The notes beneath the pieces are model-generated. The model did no database searches. It had not been told where the DNA came from and saw only the letters and a program-made list of their open reading frames with translations. A stretch of DNA of 64,000 nucleotides, from positions 327,933 to 391,932 of the forward strand of contig NZ_JAANOG010000002.1 of NCBI RefSeq assembly GCF_019923745.1. The letters are read 5' to 3'. Shown here one piece after another: positions 44,992-54,446 of this stretch. Every line of letters starts with the position of its first letter. Position 1 is the stretch's first letter. The translations under genes were made by a program, and so were the position numbers. This DNA comes from Aquirufa aurantiipilula (GTDB lineage Bacteria > Bacteroidota > Bacteroidia > Cytophagales > Spirosomataceae).

Positions 44992-45842
44992 ATTCTTTGC
45001 ATCTTAACTTCCGTTTCCAAACTAGATATAGCGATACCTCGGTAAGTGCCATATACTGGTGTGATTTCTTCTGGAAGACAAGAGGCCGCTAATGGAATAT
45101 GATTACCTGAGACTACTTCATGTTGGGTAGGGTCATAACCTCGCCAGCCGCCACCAGGTAAATAAACCTCAACCCAAGCATGCAAATGGTGGGTTTGATT
45201 TGGGACATCCACTGGTGCAATTCCAATGTAATAACCAGAAACAAAGCGCGTGGCTAGGCCCATGGCACGACATAATGCAGCAAAAAGGACGGCATAGTCT
45301 CGACAAGAGCCTCTTCTGTTTTGAAGGGTTATTTCTGGACTGTGCGGAGCACCTTCTTCTCGGATTTCGTAGGCAAAGTTTTGGAATATAAACTCGTTAA
45401 CCGCTGAAAGAAAGGCGGAAGTGTCCCAAAGAACAGCCTTGGCTAATTGTTGAGCACAGGCATCAATATCAGGACTGATGGCATCTTGCGTCAAATACGG
45501 ACTTAGAGTTCTTTGGTAACTAGGACTGTATTGAAGCGGGAGCTTTTGACTTTCAAAAGGGAAGTAGACAAAATCAAATGGATTGAATTCGGTCGTTTCC
45601 ACTACCGCTTCCATGTATATGCTTAAATAATCAGTAGGCTGCTTGAAATATAAAATATTTTGAATGTTCCCTTCTGGATCCAGGTTTTTTGAAATCTGAA
45701 CCGGCAAAGGTTGGATGTCTAAACTGATGGAGTTGACAGACAACATGGAACTTTTTCTTGGATGCAAATACAAGACATGCGGATCTAGTGTCACGAGTTC
45801 ACTGTATCGATAATTCAAACGGTGTTGAATGTGCGCGATCAT
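44988..45842 (-). CDS. Transglutaminase-like protein of the Anbu/alpha-E cluster
   Basis: 284 residues. An N-terminal beta-rich region (IQHRLNYRYSELVTLDPHVLYLHPR) typical of bacterial transglutaminase-like proteins is followed by the papain-fold core with the catalytic Cys in NRRGSCRDYAVLFAALCRAMGLATRFVSGYY and the His in THHLHAWVEVYLPGGGWRGYDPT, which also contains the catalytic Asp. It is probably a peptidase or amide-bond-processing enzyme. Start overlaps the upstream protease stop (ATGA). Part of the conserved transglutaminase/Anbu/alpha-E gene set. Confidence 0.92.
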   Translation of the reverse strand: MIAHIQHRLNYRYSELVTLDPHVLYLHPRKSSMLSVNSISLDIQPLPVQISKNLDPEGNIQNILYFKQPTDYLSIYMEAVVETTEFNPFDFVYFPFESQKLPLQYSPSYQRTLSPYLTQDAISPDIDACAQQLAKAVLWDTSAFLSAVNEFIFQNFAYEIREEGAPHSPEITLQNRRGSCRDYAVLFAALCRAMGLATRFVSGYYIGIAPVDVPNQTHHLHAWVEVYLPGGGWRGYDPTQHEVVSGNHIPLAASCLPEEITPVYGTYRGIAISSLETEVKMQRI

Positions 45843-46573
45843 GCAGGCTTGGGGCTAAGAGAAATGAGGTTTTCCATCCATTTTTCATCAATTCCTTCCA
45901 AAGATTTTCGCAAGGCAATGTTCCAATCATCCGATATGTTTTGCATATCTTCTTTGCTTAATCGGATTTCTTTGGCATGAAAACTATTCTTTTCATAGAC
46001 CACCACATCAATTGGATAATCTACGTCGTTGGAACTAACTTGGGTGGCATCAAAGGAAAGAAAACCCATTTTTAGGGCATCTTTTAAGGAGGTTTCTGCG
46101 GTCAAGTTACGATTTAGCAAAGGCTTTCCATAGTTAGAATTACCAATGATTTGATATTTCAATCCTTCATTGATTTCGATCCAATTTCCCTCAGGAAAAA
46201 TCAAAAAGAGCTTATGTTCTTTATCTTGACTCATTTGTCCTCCCACTAAGGCATGAAGATTAAATTGGTAACCTTCTTTTTCTAAGGAGTCCCTATCTTC
46301 TGATGCTACTTTTTTCAGCATATTGCCAAAGGCTGTTGCTGCTTCAAACATAAAGTCATAGCTCGCTTCTTCTTTTTCAATCGCTTGATTAAAATAAGTT
46401 ACCGCTTTATCGCGTACAGAGCGTAAACCGGCTGTCATGATAAATAAACTATGCTTTTGTACTTCGTGAATGGATATTTTTTTATTCGAGTAAACTTCGT
46501 TTCCGGCAGTAATACGTGTGTCGGCAATGGCTACTAAACCTTCTTTAACCTTAATTCCTAGGCAAAATGTCAT
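45839..46573 (-). CDS. Anbu-type proteasome-related peptidase
   Basis: Predicted N-terminal nucleophile hydrolase of the proteasome beta-like Anbu (COG3484) family. The open frame begins with a TTG at 46582, but the ATG at 46573 yields MTFCLGIKVKEGLVAIADTRITAG. With that start, removal of the initiator Met exposes Thr as residue 1, the required catalytic nucleophile, with the downstream DTR motif matching the proteasome fold. Anbu forms large helical or ring-like assemblies without an ATPase (established knowledge). Gene order alpha-E, Anbu, transglutaminase on the minus strand is the known cluster. Confidence 0.88.
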   Translation of the reverse strand: MTFCLGIKVKEGLVAIADTRITAGNEVYSNKKISIHEVQKHSLFIMTAGLRSVRDKAVTYFNQAIEKEEASYDFMFEAATAFGNMLKKVASEDRDSLEKEGYQFNLHALVGGQMSQDKEHKLFLIFPEGNWIEINEGLKYQIIGNSNYGKPLLNRNLTAETSLKDALKMGFLSFDATQVSSNDVDYPIDVVVYEKNSFHAKEIRLSKEDMQNISDDWNIALRKSLEGIDEKWMENLISLSPKPA

Positions 46574-46627
46574 GAGATGCAAATCAAAAATGTGCGCAAA
46601 AATACAAATTTTAAACTAAGCTATGGC

Positions 46628-47590
46628 TTAGTTGACCGGTTTTAGGTCAAAATAGGTATTGAAAATAGTTTCTCCAACCTCATTATTTTTGATTTGAAAA
46701 TTATCTAAGTATTGGTGTAAACCGGTACTTAAAATATCATCAATTTCAGTGAATTCCACTTCTGAAAGGAGTTTGGATAGTTTCTTTTCGGCTGGATTGG
46801 AAAAGCCATTGTCGGATGAAGTACCTGAAATGTCATACAGGGAAGATTGAGCTTCTTTCAAACAATGCACGACTGATCGAGGAAAGTTTTTGTCTAAAAT
46901 CAAAAACTCTACAATATGCGTTGGATTAACCACTTTATATTGCTGACGAAACATGTTGTATGCTGAAACGGACTTTAACACTGCTGACCAAAGCAATAAG
47001 TCCAATGGAGAACCAATCTCATTGACATCTGGTAAAAGCGTAAAGTACTTCACATCTAAAAATCGCGTGGTTTTGTCGGCCCGCTCCAACAACTTGCCTA
47101 ATTGTCCAAAATGCCAAGCTTCACCTCGGGTAATAGTGGAGTCGACAATGCCATAAAACAATTGACTACCTGATTTGATTTCTTCTAAAAATCCTTGATA
47201 ACGCGATATTTCCCAGTTTTTACTTCCTTCTACTTTGTCTTTAACTTTCCAATATATTTGATTGACATACTCCCACATCTCTTTAGATATACTTTCGCGG
47301 ATGGTCCGAGCATTTTCACGGGCGCAATACAGGCAAGATATAATGGAGTTAGGGTTTTTAATGTCAAATGTCATGTAGTGCAATACGTTCTCCCGGCTTG
47401 CCTCTGAATAATGCTCAAAGAAATTAAAATGGTCAGCAGTAGCTACAATGAGCGGTTCCCATTGTTCGGGAACATTGGGAGGAAGATCTAAGGCAAGGTT
47501 GAAATTAACAGAGATAAAACGGGCATAATTATCCGCTCTTTCAATGTATCGATTCATCCAATAGATGGAATTAGCAACACGACTTAACAT
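46628..47590 (-). CDS. Alpha-E domain protein
   Basis: 320-residue all-helical protein of the alpha-E (COG2307) family. The N-terminus MLSRVANSIYWMNRYIERADNYARFISVNFNLAL carries the conserved W-M-x-R-Y-x-E-R-A-x-N pattern; LGKLLERADKTTRFLD repeats the theme near residue 190. The family is encoded beside a circularly permuted ATP-grasp, a transglutaminase and Anbu, and is predicted to act in peptide ligation or tagging. The ATP-grasp gene would normally precede it but is not found upstream here; the next gene is pyrD on the other strand. Starts the three-gene cluster. Confidence 0.9.
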   Translation of the reverse strand: MLSRVANSIYWMNRYIERADNYARFISVNFNLALDLPPNVPEQWEPLIVATADHFNFFEHYSEASRENVLHYMTFDIKNPNSIISCLYCARENARTIRESISKEMWEYVNQIYWKVKDKVEGSKNWEISRYQGFLEEIKSGSQLFYGIVDSTITRGEAWHFGQLGKLLERADKTTRFLDVKYFTLLPDVNEIGSPLDLLLWSAVLKSVSAYNMFRQQYKVVNPTHIVEFLILDKNFPRSVVHCLKEAQSSLYDISGTSSDNGFSNPAEKKLSKLLSEVEFTEIDDILSTGLHQYLDNFQIKNNEVGETIFNTYFDLKPVN

Positions 47591-47719
47591 AGGCTTTTGT
47601 TTTTATTAAATGCTTGATTTTTCGAATGATATTTAAAATTAGCCTTTTTTTTAAGAGTAGCCATTGAGGCGGGCAGAAAATTGAATATGAAGACAAAATT
47701 TGGATTTTATGGGGAAGAG

Positions 47720-47752
47720 TTTCCTCTTTCCAGCCCAATTTTTGTATTTTTG
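47720..47752 (+). promoter_or_regulatory. Putative promoter of pyrD
   Basis: TTTC at 47720-47723, a 21-base spacer and TATTTTTG at 47745-47752. The predicted start near 47759 is about 14 bases before the pyrD ATG. Confidence 0.55.
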
Positions 47753-47772
47753 AGGTAAATTAAATTTAATCT

Positions 47773-48807
47773 ATGTTGTACCAATCCATCATTAAGCCCC
47801 TGCTATTTAAGTTGAGTCCAGAAAAAGCTCATTATGTAGTGGCAGACAGTTTACGCTGGATGATGAAGATTCCAGGAGTGAAATCCATTTTCAGCTCTTT
47901 GTTTCAGTTGGAAGATCCTCGCTTAACACGTACGGTGTTTGGTATACAATTTCCGAATCCTGTAGGTTTGGCAGCTGGATTTGATAAAAATGCTTCCTTG
48001 GTGGATGAGTTTTCCAATTTAGGTTTTGGGTTCATTGAAGTAGGAACGGTTACACCCAAGGCTCAGGATGGAAATCCACAACCAAGATTATTTCGTTTAC
48101 CAGCTGATCATGCATTGATTAATCGCATGGGATTTAATAATGAAGGGTTGGATGCTATGAAAGCCCGATTGGCGAAGCGAACTTCCAAAGTGATAGTGGG
48201 AGGGAATTTGGGAAAGAATAAAGTGACGCCCAATGAATTGGCAGAAGAAGATTATTGCTTGGGTTTTGAAGCTTTGTTTGATGTAGTGGATTATTTTGTT
48301 GTCAATGTAAGTTCTCCCAATACGCCCAATTTGCGCGATTTACAAGAAAAAGAACCACTCAAGAAATTATTGAGTCGATTACAAGCTTTGAATGCACTTA
48401 AACCCAGTCCAAAACCCATCTTACTGAAAATTGCACCGGATTTGTCGAATGCGCAATTGGATGATGTATTGGAAATAGTACAGGAAACAAATTTGGCAGG
48501 AATCATAGCGACTAATACAACACTTTCTAGAGAAGGATTGCAGTCGGATGCAAGCCTATGCCAAGAAACAGGGGGCTTGAGTGGCAAGCCATTAACCCAG
48601 CGTTCCACAGAAGTGATTGCTTATTTATACCAACATTCCCAGGGTAAAATACCGATTATCGGAGTAGGAGGGATACATTCTGCTGAGGATGCTTTAGATA
48701 AGTTGAGAGCAGGAGCTAGCTTGGTTCAAGTATACACGGGTTTCGTTTATGAGGGCCCTTGTTTAATTAAAAAAATCAATCAGGGAATCATTCAATCCGG
48801 ACTGTAA
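47773..48807 (+). CDS. pyrD: Dihydroorotate dehydrogenase (quinone), class 2
   Basis: Oxidises dihydroorotate to orotate in pyrimidine synthesis, passing electrons to membrane quinone. The 344 residues fit class 2. An N-terminal amphipathic helix pair for membrane contact ([21 protein letters not shown]) precedes the FMN barrel: [41 protein letters not shown] with the catalytic Ser nearby, [11 protein letters not shown] and [23 protein letters not shown] (phosphate site). Monocistronic with its own promoter. Confidence 0.96.
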   Translation: MLYQSIIKPLLFKLSPEKAHYVVADSLRWMMKIPGVKSIFSSLFQLEDPRLTRTVFGIQFPNPVGLAAGFDKNASLVDEFSNLGFGFIEVGTVTPKAQDGNPQPRLFRLPADHALINRMGFNNEGLDAMKARLAKRTSKVIVGGNLGKNKVTPNELAEEDYCLGFEALFDVVDYFVVNVSSPNTPNLRDLQEKEPLKKLLSRLQALNALKPSPKPILLKIAPDLSNAQLDDVLEIVQETNLAGIIATNTTLSREGLQSDASLCQETGGLSGKPLTQRSTEVIAYLYQHSQGKIPIIGVGGIHSAEDALDKLRAGASLVQVYTGFVYEGPCLIKKINQGIIQSGL

Positions 48808-48870
48808 AAATGATTTTGTAAATCGAATCAAAAAAGCGAAATTTACACAAAGCATTCACCCTACACCTTT

Positions 48871-51339
48871 ATGGCCAAAAAGATTACTAGTCCTAGCAAT
48901 ACCCTCCAACTGAATTTTGAGAAGGATAGCAATAAGGAATCTGTAAAGAGGAGTGAATTGTCGGGCCGTATTCGCCTTATTATCGCCAGCTTTTTATTTT
49001 TAACGGGTTTTTTATTAGCCGTAGCCTTTGCTTCTAGTTTCTTCATGGGAGTTGCAGATCAAAGTGAAGTTGAGCGTAGTACACTCGATGTCATTGAAGG
49101 TTCGGATATTCCGGTGAAAAATTTGGCAGGACTGTTAGGAGCAAAAATCGCCCATTTCTTCTTGTTTAGGACATTCGGTTGGTCATCAATTTTATTGATA
49201 CCCTTATTCTTATTATCAGGTTTAAAAGTAGGTTTTAGAAAAGAAATATATTCTGTGGACCGCCTATCTTGGCAGGTTCTTTTTTATGTGATTTGGGGTA
49301 GTTTGGTGGCTGGATTTTTATCCTATCAATTGGATTTGCCGCATTCTTTAGGTGGAGGTGTTGGTTTTTTCTTGAATGAGAAATTGCATCAGTTGATTGG
49401 TTACATGTCCATTTTTGTCATCCTGTTTGCTGGCTTGGTTTTCATGATTTTATTCTATCAGTTAAACCCTAAGCCTAAGGCTCAATCCCTAGCTGATGTG
49501 CCAGGTGCAGATGATTCAGCTCAAATGCCTTTGGTTCCCAATGGTGAAGATGCTTTATTTGAAGAAGACTTGTTTGATGAAGATCCAAGCATTCATGTCG
49601 ATAATGATGATTTAGAGAAATTCAGGCCGATAGTCCCTCCTTTAAAAGTGAATTCAGATGTAGAGGAATTGGATGAGGAGTTGTCCACTGAGGATGTTCC
49701 TGAGGTACCTGTGGAAGAAGATTTAACTTTTACCTACAAAGTAGCAGAAGTGGACCCAAATGCTCCTGTGGAGGAAGTGGAAGAACTCACTACTGAAACC
49801 AAAGCTAATGATCTAGTAGCTCAGTTTGGTTTATATGATCCTACGGCTGATTTACCAAAATACCAATATCCAACTTTGGATTTACTCAAGGAGTATGATG
49901 TAAAAAATCAGACGACCCAAGTAACCATGGATGAGCTAAAGGAGAACAAGGAGAAAATCGTGGAGACACTTCAGTATTATGGCATTGGAATATCCAAGAT
50001 TGAGGCGACGATTGGACCAACGGTAACCTTGTATGAGATTGTTCCCAAAGCAGGAGTTCGTGTCAGTAAAATTACTTCTTTGGAAGATGATTTATCCCTT
50101 TCTTTAGCAGCTATGGGGGTTCGTATTATTGGTCAAATGCCAGGAAAGAATACCATTGGTATTGAGGTAGCGAATAAGAACCGAGAAATGGTTCCTGTAC
50201 GTGCGGTGATTGGTTCAGAGAAATTCCAAAAGTCGAACTTCGACTTACCTGTCACCTTAGGTAAAACCATTTCTAACGAGATTTTTGTAGCTGATTTAGC
50301 CAAAATGCCTCACTTATTGATGGCCGGAGCTACAGGTCAGGGTAAGTCGGTGGGTTTAAATATGCTTTTGACTTCGCTTATTTATAAGAAGCATCCAGCT
50401 ACTTTGAAGTTTGTGTTGGTTGATCCCAAAAAAGTGGAATTGTCTTTATTCAATAAGTTGGAAAGACACTTCTTAGCATGTCTGCCTGATTCTGAGGAGG
50501 CCATTATTACCGATACAAAAAAAGTGGTAAGTACTTTGAATTCCTTGTGTAAGGAAATGGACTTGCGGTATGATAAGTTGAAAGATGCGGGATGTCGTAA
50601 TATCAAAGAATACAACCAAAAGTTTATCAATCGACGTTTGAACCCGAATGATCATGATTTCATGCCATACATCGTGTTGGTGATTGATGAGTTGGCCGAC
50701 TTGATGTTGACCGCAGGAAAAGAGGTAGAGCATCCGATTGCCCGCTTGGCTCAATTAGCACGTGCCATTGGTATTCACTTGGTTGTTGCAACCCAGCGTC
50801 CATCGGTGAACGTTATTACAGGTACTATTAAGGCCAACTTCCCTGCACGTTTATCCTTTAAGGTAATGTCGAAAATCGACTCCAGAACGATTTTAGATGC
50901 AGGCGGAGCGGATCAATTGGTTGGACAAGGAGATATGTTGTTATCCATGGGTTCTGAAGTGATACGTTTGCAATGTGCCTTTGTGGATACACCTGAGGTG
51001 GAAGAGATATGTGAATTTATTGGAAATCAGCAAGGATATGCCTCGGCGTATTTATTGCCTGAACCGGATTCGGAGGAAACTGGTGGACAAGAAAGAGGTG
51101 ATATGGATTTGAGTAATCGAGATTCCTTTTTTGATGAAGCTGCACGGTTGGTGGTGATGCATCAACAAGGGTCTACCTCTTTGATTCAACGAAAACTAAA
51201 ATTGGGTTACAACCGGGCTGGAAGATTGATAGATCAATTGGAAGCTGCGGGAATAGTTGGTTCTTTTGGCGGTTCTAAGGCCCGCGATGTATTAGTGAAA
51301 AGTGAAACAGAATTGGAAGAGATTTTGAGAAATTTATAA
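48871..51339 (+). CDS. ftsK: FtsK/SpoIIIE DNA translocase
   Basis: 822-residue septal DNA pump acting in chromosome segregation and XerCD activation. The N-terminal part has four membrane helices (about residues 35-205), then an acidic linker (about 215-330), the alpha domain, and the RecA-like motor with Walker A GATGQGKSVGLN near 490 and Walker B YIVLVIDELADLM. The C-terminal winged-helix gamma domain (residues about 755-822, SLIQRKLKLGYNRAGRLIDQLE) would read KOPS-type sequences. Followed 7 bases later by a lolA-like gene, a fixed neighbour in Bacteroidota. Confidence 0.96.
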   Translation: MAKKITSPSNTLQLNFEKDSNKESVKRSELSGRIRLIIASFLFLTGFLLAVAFASSFFMGVADQSEVERSTLDVIEGSDIPVKNLAGLLGAKIAHFFLFRTFGWSSILLIPLFLLSGLKVGFRKEIYSVDRLSWQVLFYVIWGSLVAGFLSYQLDLPHSLGGGVGFFLNEKLHQLIGYMSIFVILFAGLVFMILFYQLNPKPKAQSLADVPGADDSAQMPLVPNGEDALFEEDLFDEDPSIHVDNDDLEKFRPIVPPLKVNSDVEELDEELSTEDVPEVPVEEDLTFTYKVAEVDPNAPVEEVEELTTETKANDLVAQFGLYDPTADLPKYQYPTLDLLKEYDVKNQTTQVTMDELKENKEKIVETLQYYGIGISKIEATIGPTVTLYEIVPKAGVRVSKITSLEDDLSLSLAAMGVRIIGQMPGKNTIGIEVANKNREMVPVRAVIGSEKFQKSNFDLPVTLGKTISNEIFVADLAKMPHLLMAGATGQGKSVGLNMLLTSLIYKKHPATLKFVLVDPKKVELSLFNKLERHFLACLPDSEEAIITDTKKVVSTLNSLCKEMDLRYDKLKDAGCRNIKEYNQKFINRRLNPNDHDFMPYIVLVIDELADLMLTAGKEVEHPIARLAQLARAIGIHLVVATQRPSVNVITGTIKANFPARLSFKVMSKIDSRTILDAGGADQLVGQGDMLLSMGSEVIRLQCAFVDTPEVEEICEFIGNQQGYASAYLLPEPDSEETGGQERGDMDLSNRDSFFDEAARLVVMHQQGSTSLIQRKLKLGYNRAGRLIDQLEAAGIVGSFGGSKARDVLVKSETELEEILRNL

Positions 51340-51346
51340 CATAACC

Positions 51347-51955
51347 ATGAAGAAAATTATAGCTATTATTGCCGGAGTATGTATTAGTACCATCAGTTTT
51401 GCTCAGGCTTCTAAAGCCATCAGTTACATTGACGGGATGCAAAAAAAGTACAAAGCGATGTCCTCTTTTGCGGCGAGTTTTTCTTATGCCACTGAGGGCG
51501 GTGCTTCGATGAATGGATCTATTTCTGTGAAAGGAACCAAGTTTCGTTTAAAGACCGCTGGACAAGAGATTTTTAATAATGGTAAGGAAGTATCCACTTA
51601 CATTAAAGAAATCAATGAGGTTAACGTTTCGGCCTTTGATCCGGCAGATAATGATTTGAATCCGGCTAAGATTTATTCATTTGATAAAAAAGCCTATAAA
51701 ATTTCCTTGGCGAGTGATGCTGGTTCGATAGCAACTGTTGAAATGATGCCAACTTCCAAAACCGCACAAATGCAAAAAATTAGCATTAAAATAAACAAAG
51801 CCGATCATGCAGTAAAGGAATGGACGATTATCAATAAAGCAGGTAAGAAGCAGAATTTCAAAGTATTGAAAATAGAATCTAAATCCTTGGATGATAAGTT
51901 TTTTACATTTGATAAAAAGCAATACCCTGGTGTGGAGGTGAATGACCTCAGGTAA
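51347..51955 (+). CDS. LolA-like outer membrane lipoprotein carrier protein
   Basis: 202 residues with a signal peptide (about 1-19, ending SFAQ). The mature part fits the LolA half-barrel: a helix with SKAISYIDGMQKKYKAMSSFAASFSY, then strands GSISVKGTKFRLKTAGQEIFNNGKEVSTYI and the C-terminal LKIESKSLDDKFFTFDKKQYPGVEVNDLR. LolA carries lipoproteins across the periplasm; the Bacteroidota homologue beside ftsK is regularly annotated so. Its TAA stop begins a heptamer array, then a bidirectional terminator. Confidence 0.9.
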   Translation: MKKIIAIIAGVCISTISFAQASKAISYIDGMQKKYKAMSSFAASFSYATEGGASMNGSISVKGTKFRLKTAGQEIFNNGKEVSTYIKEINEVNVSAFDPADNDLNPAKIYSFDKKAYKISLASDAGSIATVEMMPTSKTAQMQKISIKINKADHAVKEWTIINKAGKKQNFKVLKIESKSLDDKFFTFDKKQYPGVEVNDLR

Positions 51956-51987
51956 ATTGTAAATTATGAATTATAAATGGAGGATGA
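51953..51987 (+). repeat. Heptamer array at the lolA stop codon
   Basis: Five 7-base units beginning with the TAA stop: TAAATTG, TAAATTA, TGAATTA, TAAATGG and AGGATGA. The first four start with TAA or TGA. Confidence 0.8.
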
Positions 51988-52021
51988 TTTCGAATAGATA
52001 ATCCCCTATACCGTAAAGTAA

Positions 52022-52046
52022 AAAAGCCCTGAATTTCAGGGCTTTT
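52022..52046. terminator. Bidirectional terminator between lolA and purQ
   Basis: Eleven-base perfect arms (AAAAGCCCTGA with TCAGGGCTTTT) around a 3-base loop, giving a T run on both strands. It sits in the gap of two convergent genes and abuts the purQ heptamer array. Confidence 0.88.
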
Positions 52047-52080
52047 CATTTATAATTTATCTTTTACCATTCACCATTTA
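52046..52080 (-). repeat. Heptamer array at the purQ stop codon
   Basis: Five 7-base units on the minus strand starting at the purQ TAA: TAAATGG, TGAATGG, TAAAAGA, TAAATTA and TAAATGA. All five begin with a stop triplet. Confidence 0.8.
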
Positions 52081-52755
52081 TAAGACCAATTGTTTCAAAA
52101 TCTCCAAGCCATCAATATTCGCTAAATCTGGATCTGCCGCACGCTCCGGGTGAGGCATCATACCGATCACATTGCGGCCAGCATTGCAAATACCTGCGAT
52201 ATTGAATAAACTGCCGTTAGGGTTAGCCGCATCGTTTACTTGACCATTTTCATCACAATAGTAAAATAGGATTTGATCATTGGCTTTTAAATCTTCCAAT
52301 GTCTTTTCATCTGCGAAATAACGTCCTTCCGCATGCGCGATAGGTATTTTATACGCGTTGTTTAAATCCAAAGACTGTGTAATCAAAGACTGATTTGTGG
52401 CTGCCTTTAGATAAATGTTCTTTGAGATGAATTTTTGAGAATTGTTTCTCAATAAAACTCCTGGCAACAAGTGTGCCTCTACTAATACTTGAAACCCGTT
52501 GCAAATACCCATCAAATATCCACCATCATTAGCATGTTTAATCACATTGTCCATGATGGGAGAAAAGCGGGCAATGGCACCCGAACGTAGGTAGTCGCCA
52601 TACGAGAATCCACCCGGTAAAATGATGAAATCACAGTTCTGAAGACTAGTTTCTTTATGCCAAAGCTTCACAGCTTGATGACCTAAACTTTCAATGACCC
52701 CAACGGTATCATCATCGCAATTGGAACCAGGAAATACTACTACGCCAAATTTCAT
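52078..52755 (-). CDS. purQ: Phosphoribosylformylglycinamidine synthase subunit I (glutaminase)
   Basis: Glutamine amidotransferase subunit of FGAM synthase in purine synthesis. The 225 residues form a class I glutaminase domain: FGVVVFPGSNCDDDTVGVIE at the N-terminus, FIILPGGFSYGDYLRSGAIA, the nucleophile elbow LMGICNGFQVLVEA (Cys) and the catalytic His-Glu pair in GMMPHPERA. Stand-alone form, implying separate PurL and PurS; neither is in the window. Separated from the M1 peptidase gene by 56 bases. Confidence 0.96.
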   Translation of the reverse strand: MKFGVVVFPGSNCDDDTVGVIESLGHQAVKLWHKETSLQNCDFIILPGGFSYGDYLRSGAIARFSPIMDNVIKHANDGGYLMGICNGFQVLVEAHLLPGVLLRNNSQKFISKNIYLKAATNQSLITQSLDLNNAYKIPIAHAEGRYFADEKTLEDLKANDQILFYYCDENGQVNDAANPNGSLFNIAGICNAGRNVIGMMPHPERAADPDLANIDGLEILKQLVL

Positions 52756-52811
52756 AAGATGCTATTAAATATTGACCGCAAAAATAGCGGTTTTTGTTCA
52801 GAATTCCCCGA

Positions 52812-54410
52812 TTAAATTTGCTTTTCTACTTGGAATAAAAAATGCTCAAAGTCCCATTCGGGTGCTTCGGTCAACTTTATTTGTTGCCAGGTGTCAGTAG
52901 GATGTATTCTTTCTCCCAATCCCTCTTTATGTTTTATTTCAATGGGTAAGTCAATTTCTCCAGCTACATTTTTCCATTTGTAGCGCAATGTATACACTCC
53001 GTTAGCTTCTTTCAGTTGATATACCAACATAGGAATATCTGCCCGATTCAGGTATTGAGACATGATGGACTTTACGTTTCGTTTCAACTTCTTTTCAAAG
53101 AAATTAAGCACTTCCTCGGCATTCGTATTTTTATGGTAGAAGGTCAAACAAAAATCTTTGATGGTGCTGAACCAAAGCTTATCATCTGCCACGATGGACC
53201 GCAGCGTATGAAACATCCAAGTACCCTTGAAATACATATCAGAATCTGGACTTTGGTAATTGACACCATAAGGGCCAATGATGGGAAAGCGATTTTTAAT
53301 ATTGTTTTTTTGTCCGTTCAAATAGGACTGAGCCTGCTCTTTACCTGATTTTTCTTCCAAATAAATGGCTTCCGCATAAGTTCCCAAGGCTTCATGTATC
53401 CACAAGTCGGCATGATCCGTGCAGGAGATGGAATTTCCAAACCACTCATGGGCTGACTCATGTACGATGATGAAATCAAAGCCATAGGCGTTGTTTTTGT
53501 AATGATTGCCATAGGCCACGGCACTTTGATGTTCCATTCCCCAATAATCTGTTTCTACAAGCGCATAGCCATCTATGGGGAAAGGGTAGGGGCCAAAGTA
53601 TTTTTCAAAGATGCGTAGCATTTCTTGACTCTGCTGGAAATGTTTTTTAGCTATTTCAGCATTGCTTTGTAAAACATAAAAATCCAAATCCAAGGGCTTG
53701 CCATTCAATTGAATCATCTTTTCTGACCAATGGGCATAGTCGGCAATATTGACGGAAACATTGTAGGTATTGATGGGGTATTGTACTTTCCAATGGTATT
53801 CTGTACCGAATGGAGTAGGTGTGCTGGCTACTAAATTACCATTAGAAACTGCCATTAGGCCTTTGGGGGCCTCGATACGAATATCCATGGATTCAGGTTC
53901 ATCTCCTGGATGATCCTTGCAAGGCCACCAAGCTGATGCACCTAGACCTTCACAAGATACAGTTACCCAAGGTTTGCCTACCGGGTCTTTGGTCCAAGAA
54001 AAACCACCATCCCAAGGTGGACGAACAGCCTTGCGCGGTTGTCCTTGGTAAGAAATTTGAATCTGGTGCTTTTGTTTTACTAGGAGGGTTCTAGGGAAGT
54101 CAATGAAAATAGCATTGCCATCTCGACGGTATGTTAGGGTTTTGTTTTCAAAAATAATTTGGTCAATGGTCAAGTTGGAGAACAGATCCACTTGGATTTG
54201 TTTTGTCTTCTCTTTCACCACAAACTGGATGATATTAGAGCCCGTGATGTAGGTTTTCTCGGGGTCGACCTTCACTTTCAAATCATAGTGGAGCACATCA
54301 TAGGAAGTACGCGCAGGCCTTAAACTGCCCCTTAGACTATCCGCATGACTGAATTTTTGGGCGGAGAGGGTATAGGAAAATAGTAATAGAAAGGAAAGTT
54401 TCTTTAGCAT
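52812..54410 (-). CDS. M1-family metallopeptidase
   Basis: 532 residues with a signal peptide (about 1-17, ending LSAQ). The N-terminal beta domain is followed by the zinc peptidase domain with GMEHQSAVAYG (substrate-binding GxMEN-like motif), HESAHEWFGNSI (HExxH zinc site, near 315) and the third ligand in HEALGTYAEAIYLEE 18 residues on; YFKGTWMFHTLR has the transition-state tyrosine. Cleaves N-terminal amino acids from peptides, here in the periplasm or extracellularly. It ends with no T9SS domain. Upstream of purQ; transcriptional link uncertain. Confidence 0.94.
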   Translation of the reverse strand: MLKKLSFLLLFSYTLSAQKFSHADSLRGSLRPARTSYDVLHYDLKVKVDPEKTYITGSNIIQFVVKEKTKQIQVDLFSNLTIDQIIFENKTLTYRRDGNAIFIDFPRTLLVKQKHQIQISYQGQPRKAVRPPWDGGFSWTKDPVGKPWVTVSCEGLGASAWWPCKDHPGDEPESMDIRIEAPKGLMAVSNGNLVASTPTPFGTEYHWKVQYPINTYNVSVNIADYAHWSEKMIQLNGKPLDLDFYVLQSNAEIAKKHFQQSQEMLRIFEKYFGPYPFPIDGYALVETDYWGMEHQSAVAYGNHYKNNAYGFDFIIVHESAHEWFGNSISCTDHADLWIHEALGTYAEAIYLEEKSGKEQAQSYLNGQKNNIKNRFPIIGPYGVNYQSPDSDMYFKGTWMFHTLRSIVADDKLWFSTIKDFCLTFYHKNTNAEEVLNFFEKKLKRNVKSIMSQYLNRADIPMLVYQLKEANGVYTLRYKWKNVAGEIDLPIEIKHKEGLGERIHPTDTWQQIKLTEAPEWDFEHFLFQVEKQI

Positions 54411-54446
54411 GTTGAATTTTAAAATTTAGATGTCAAATTCTATATA

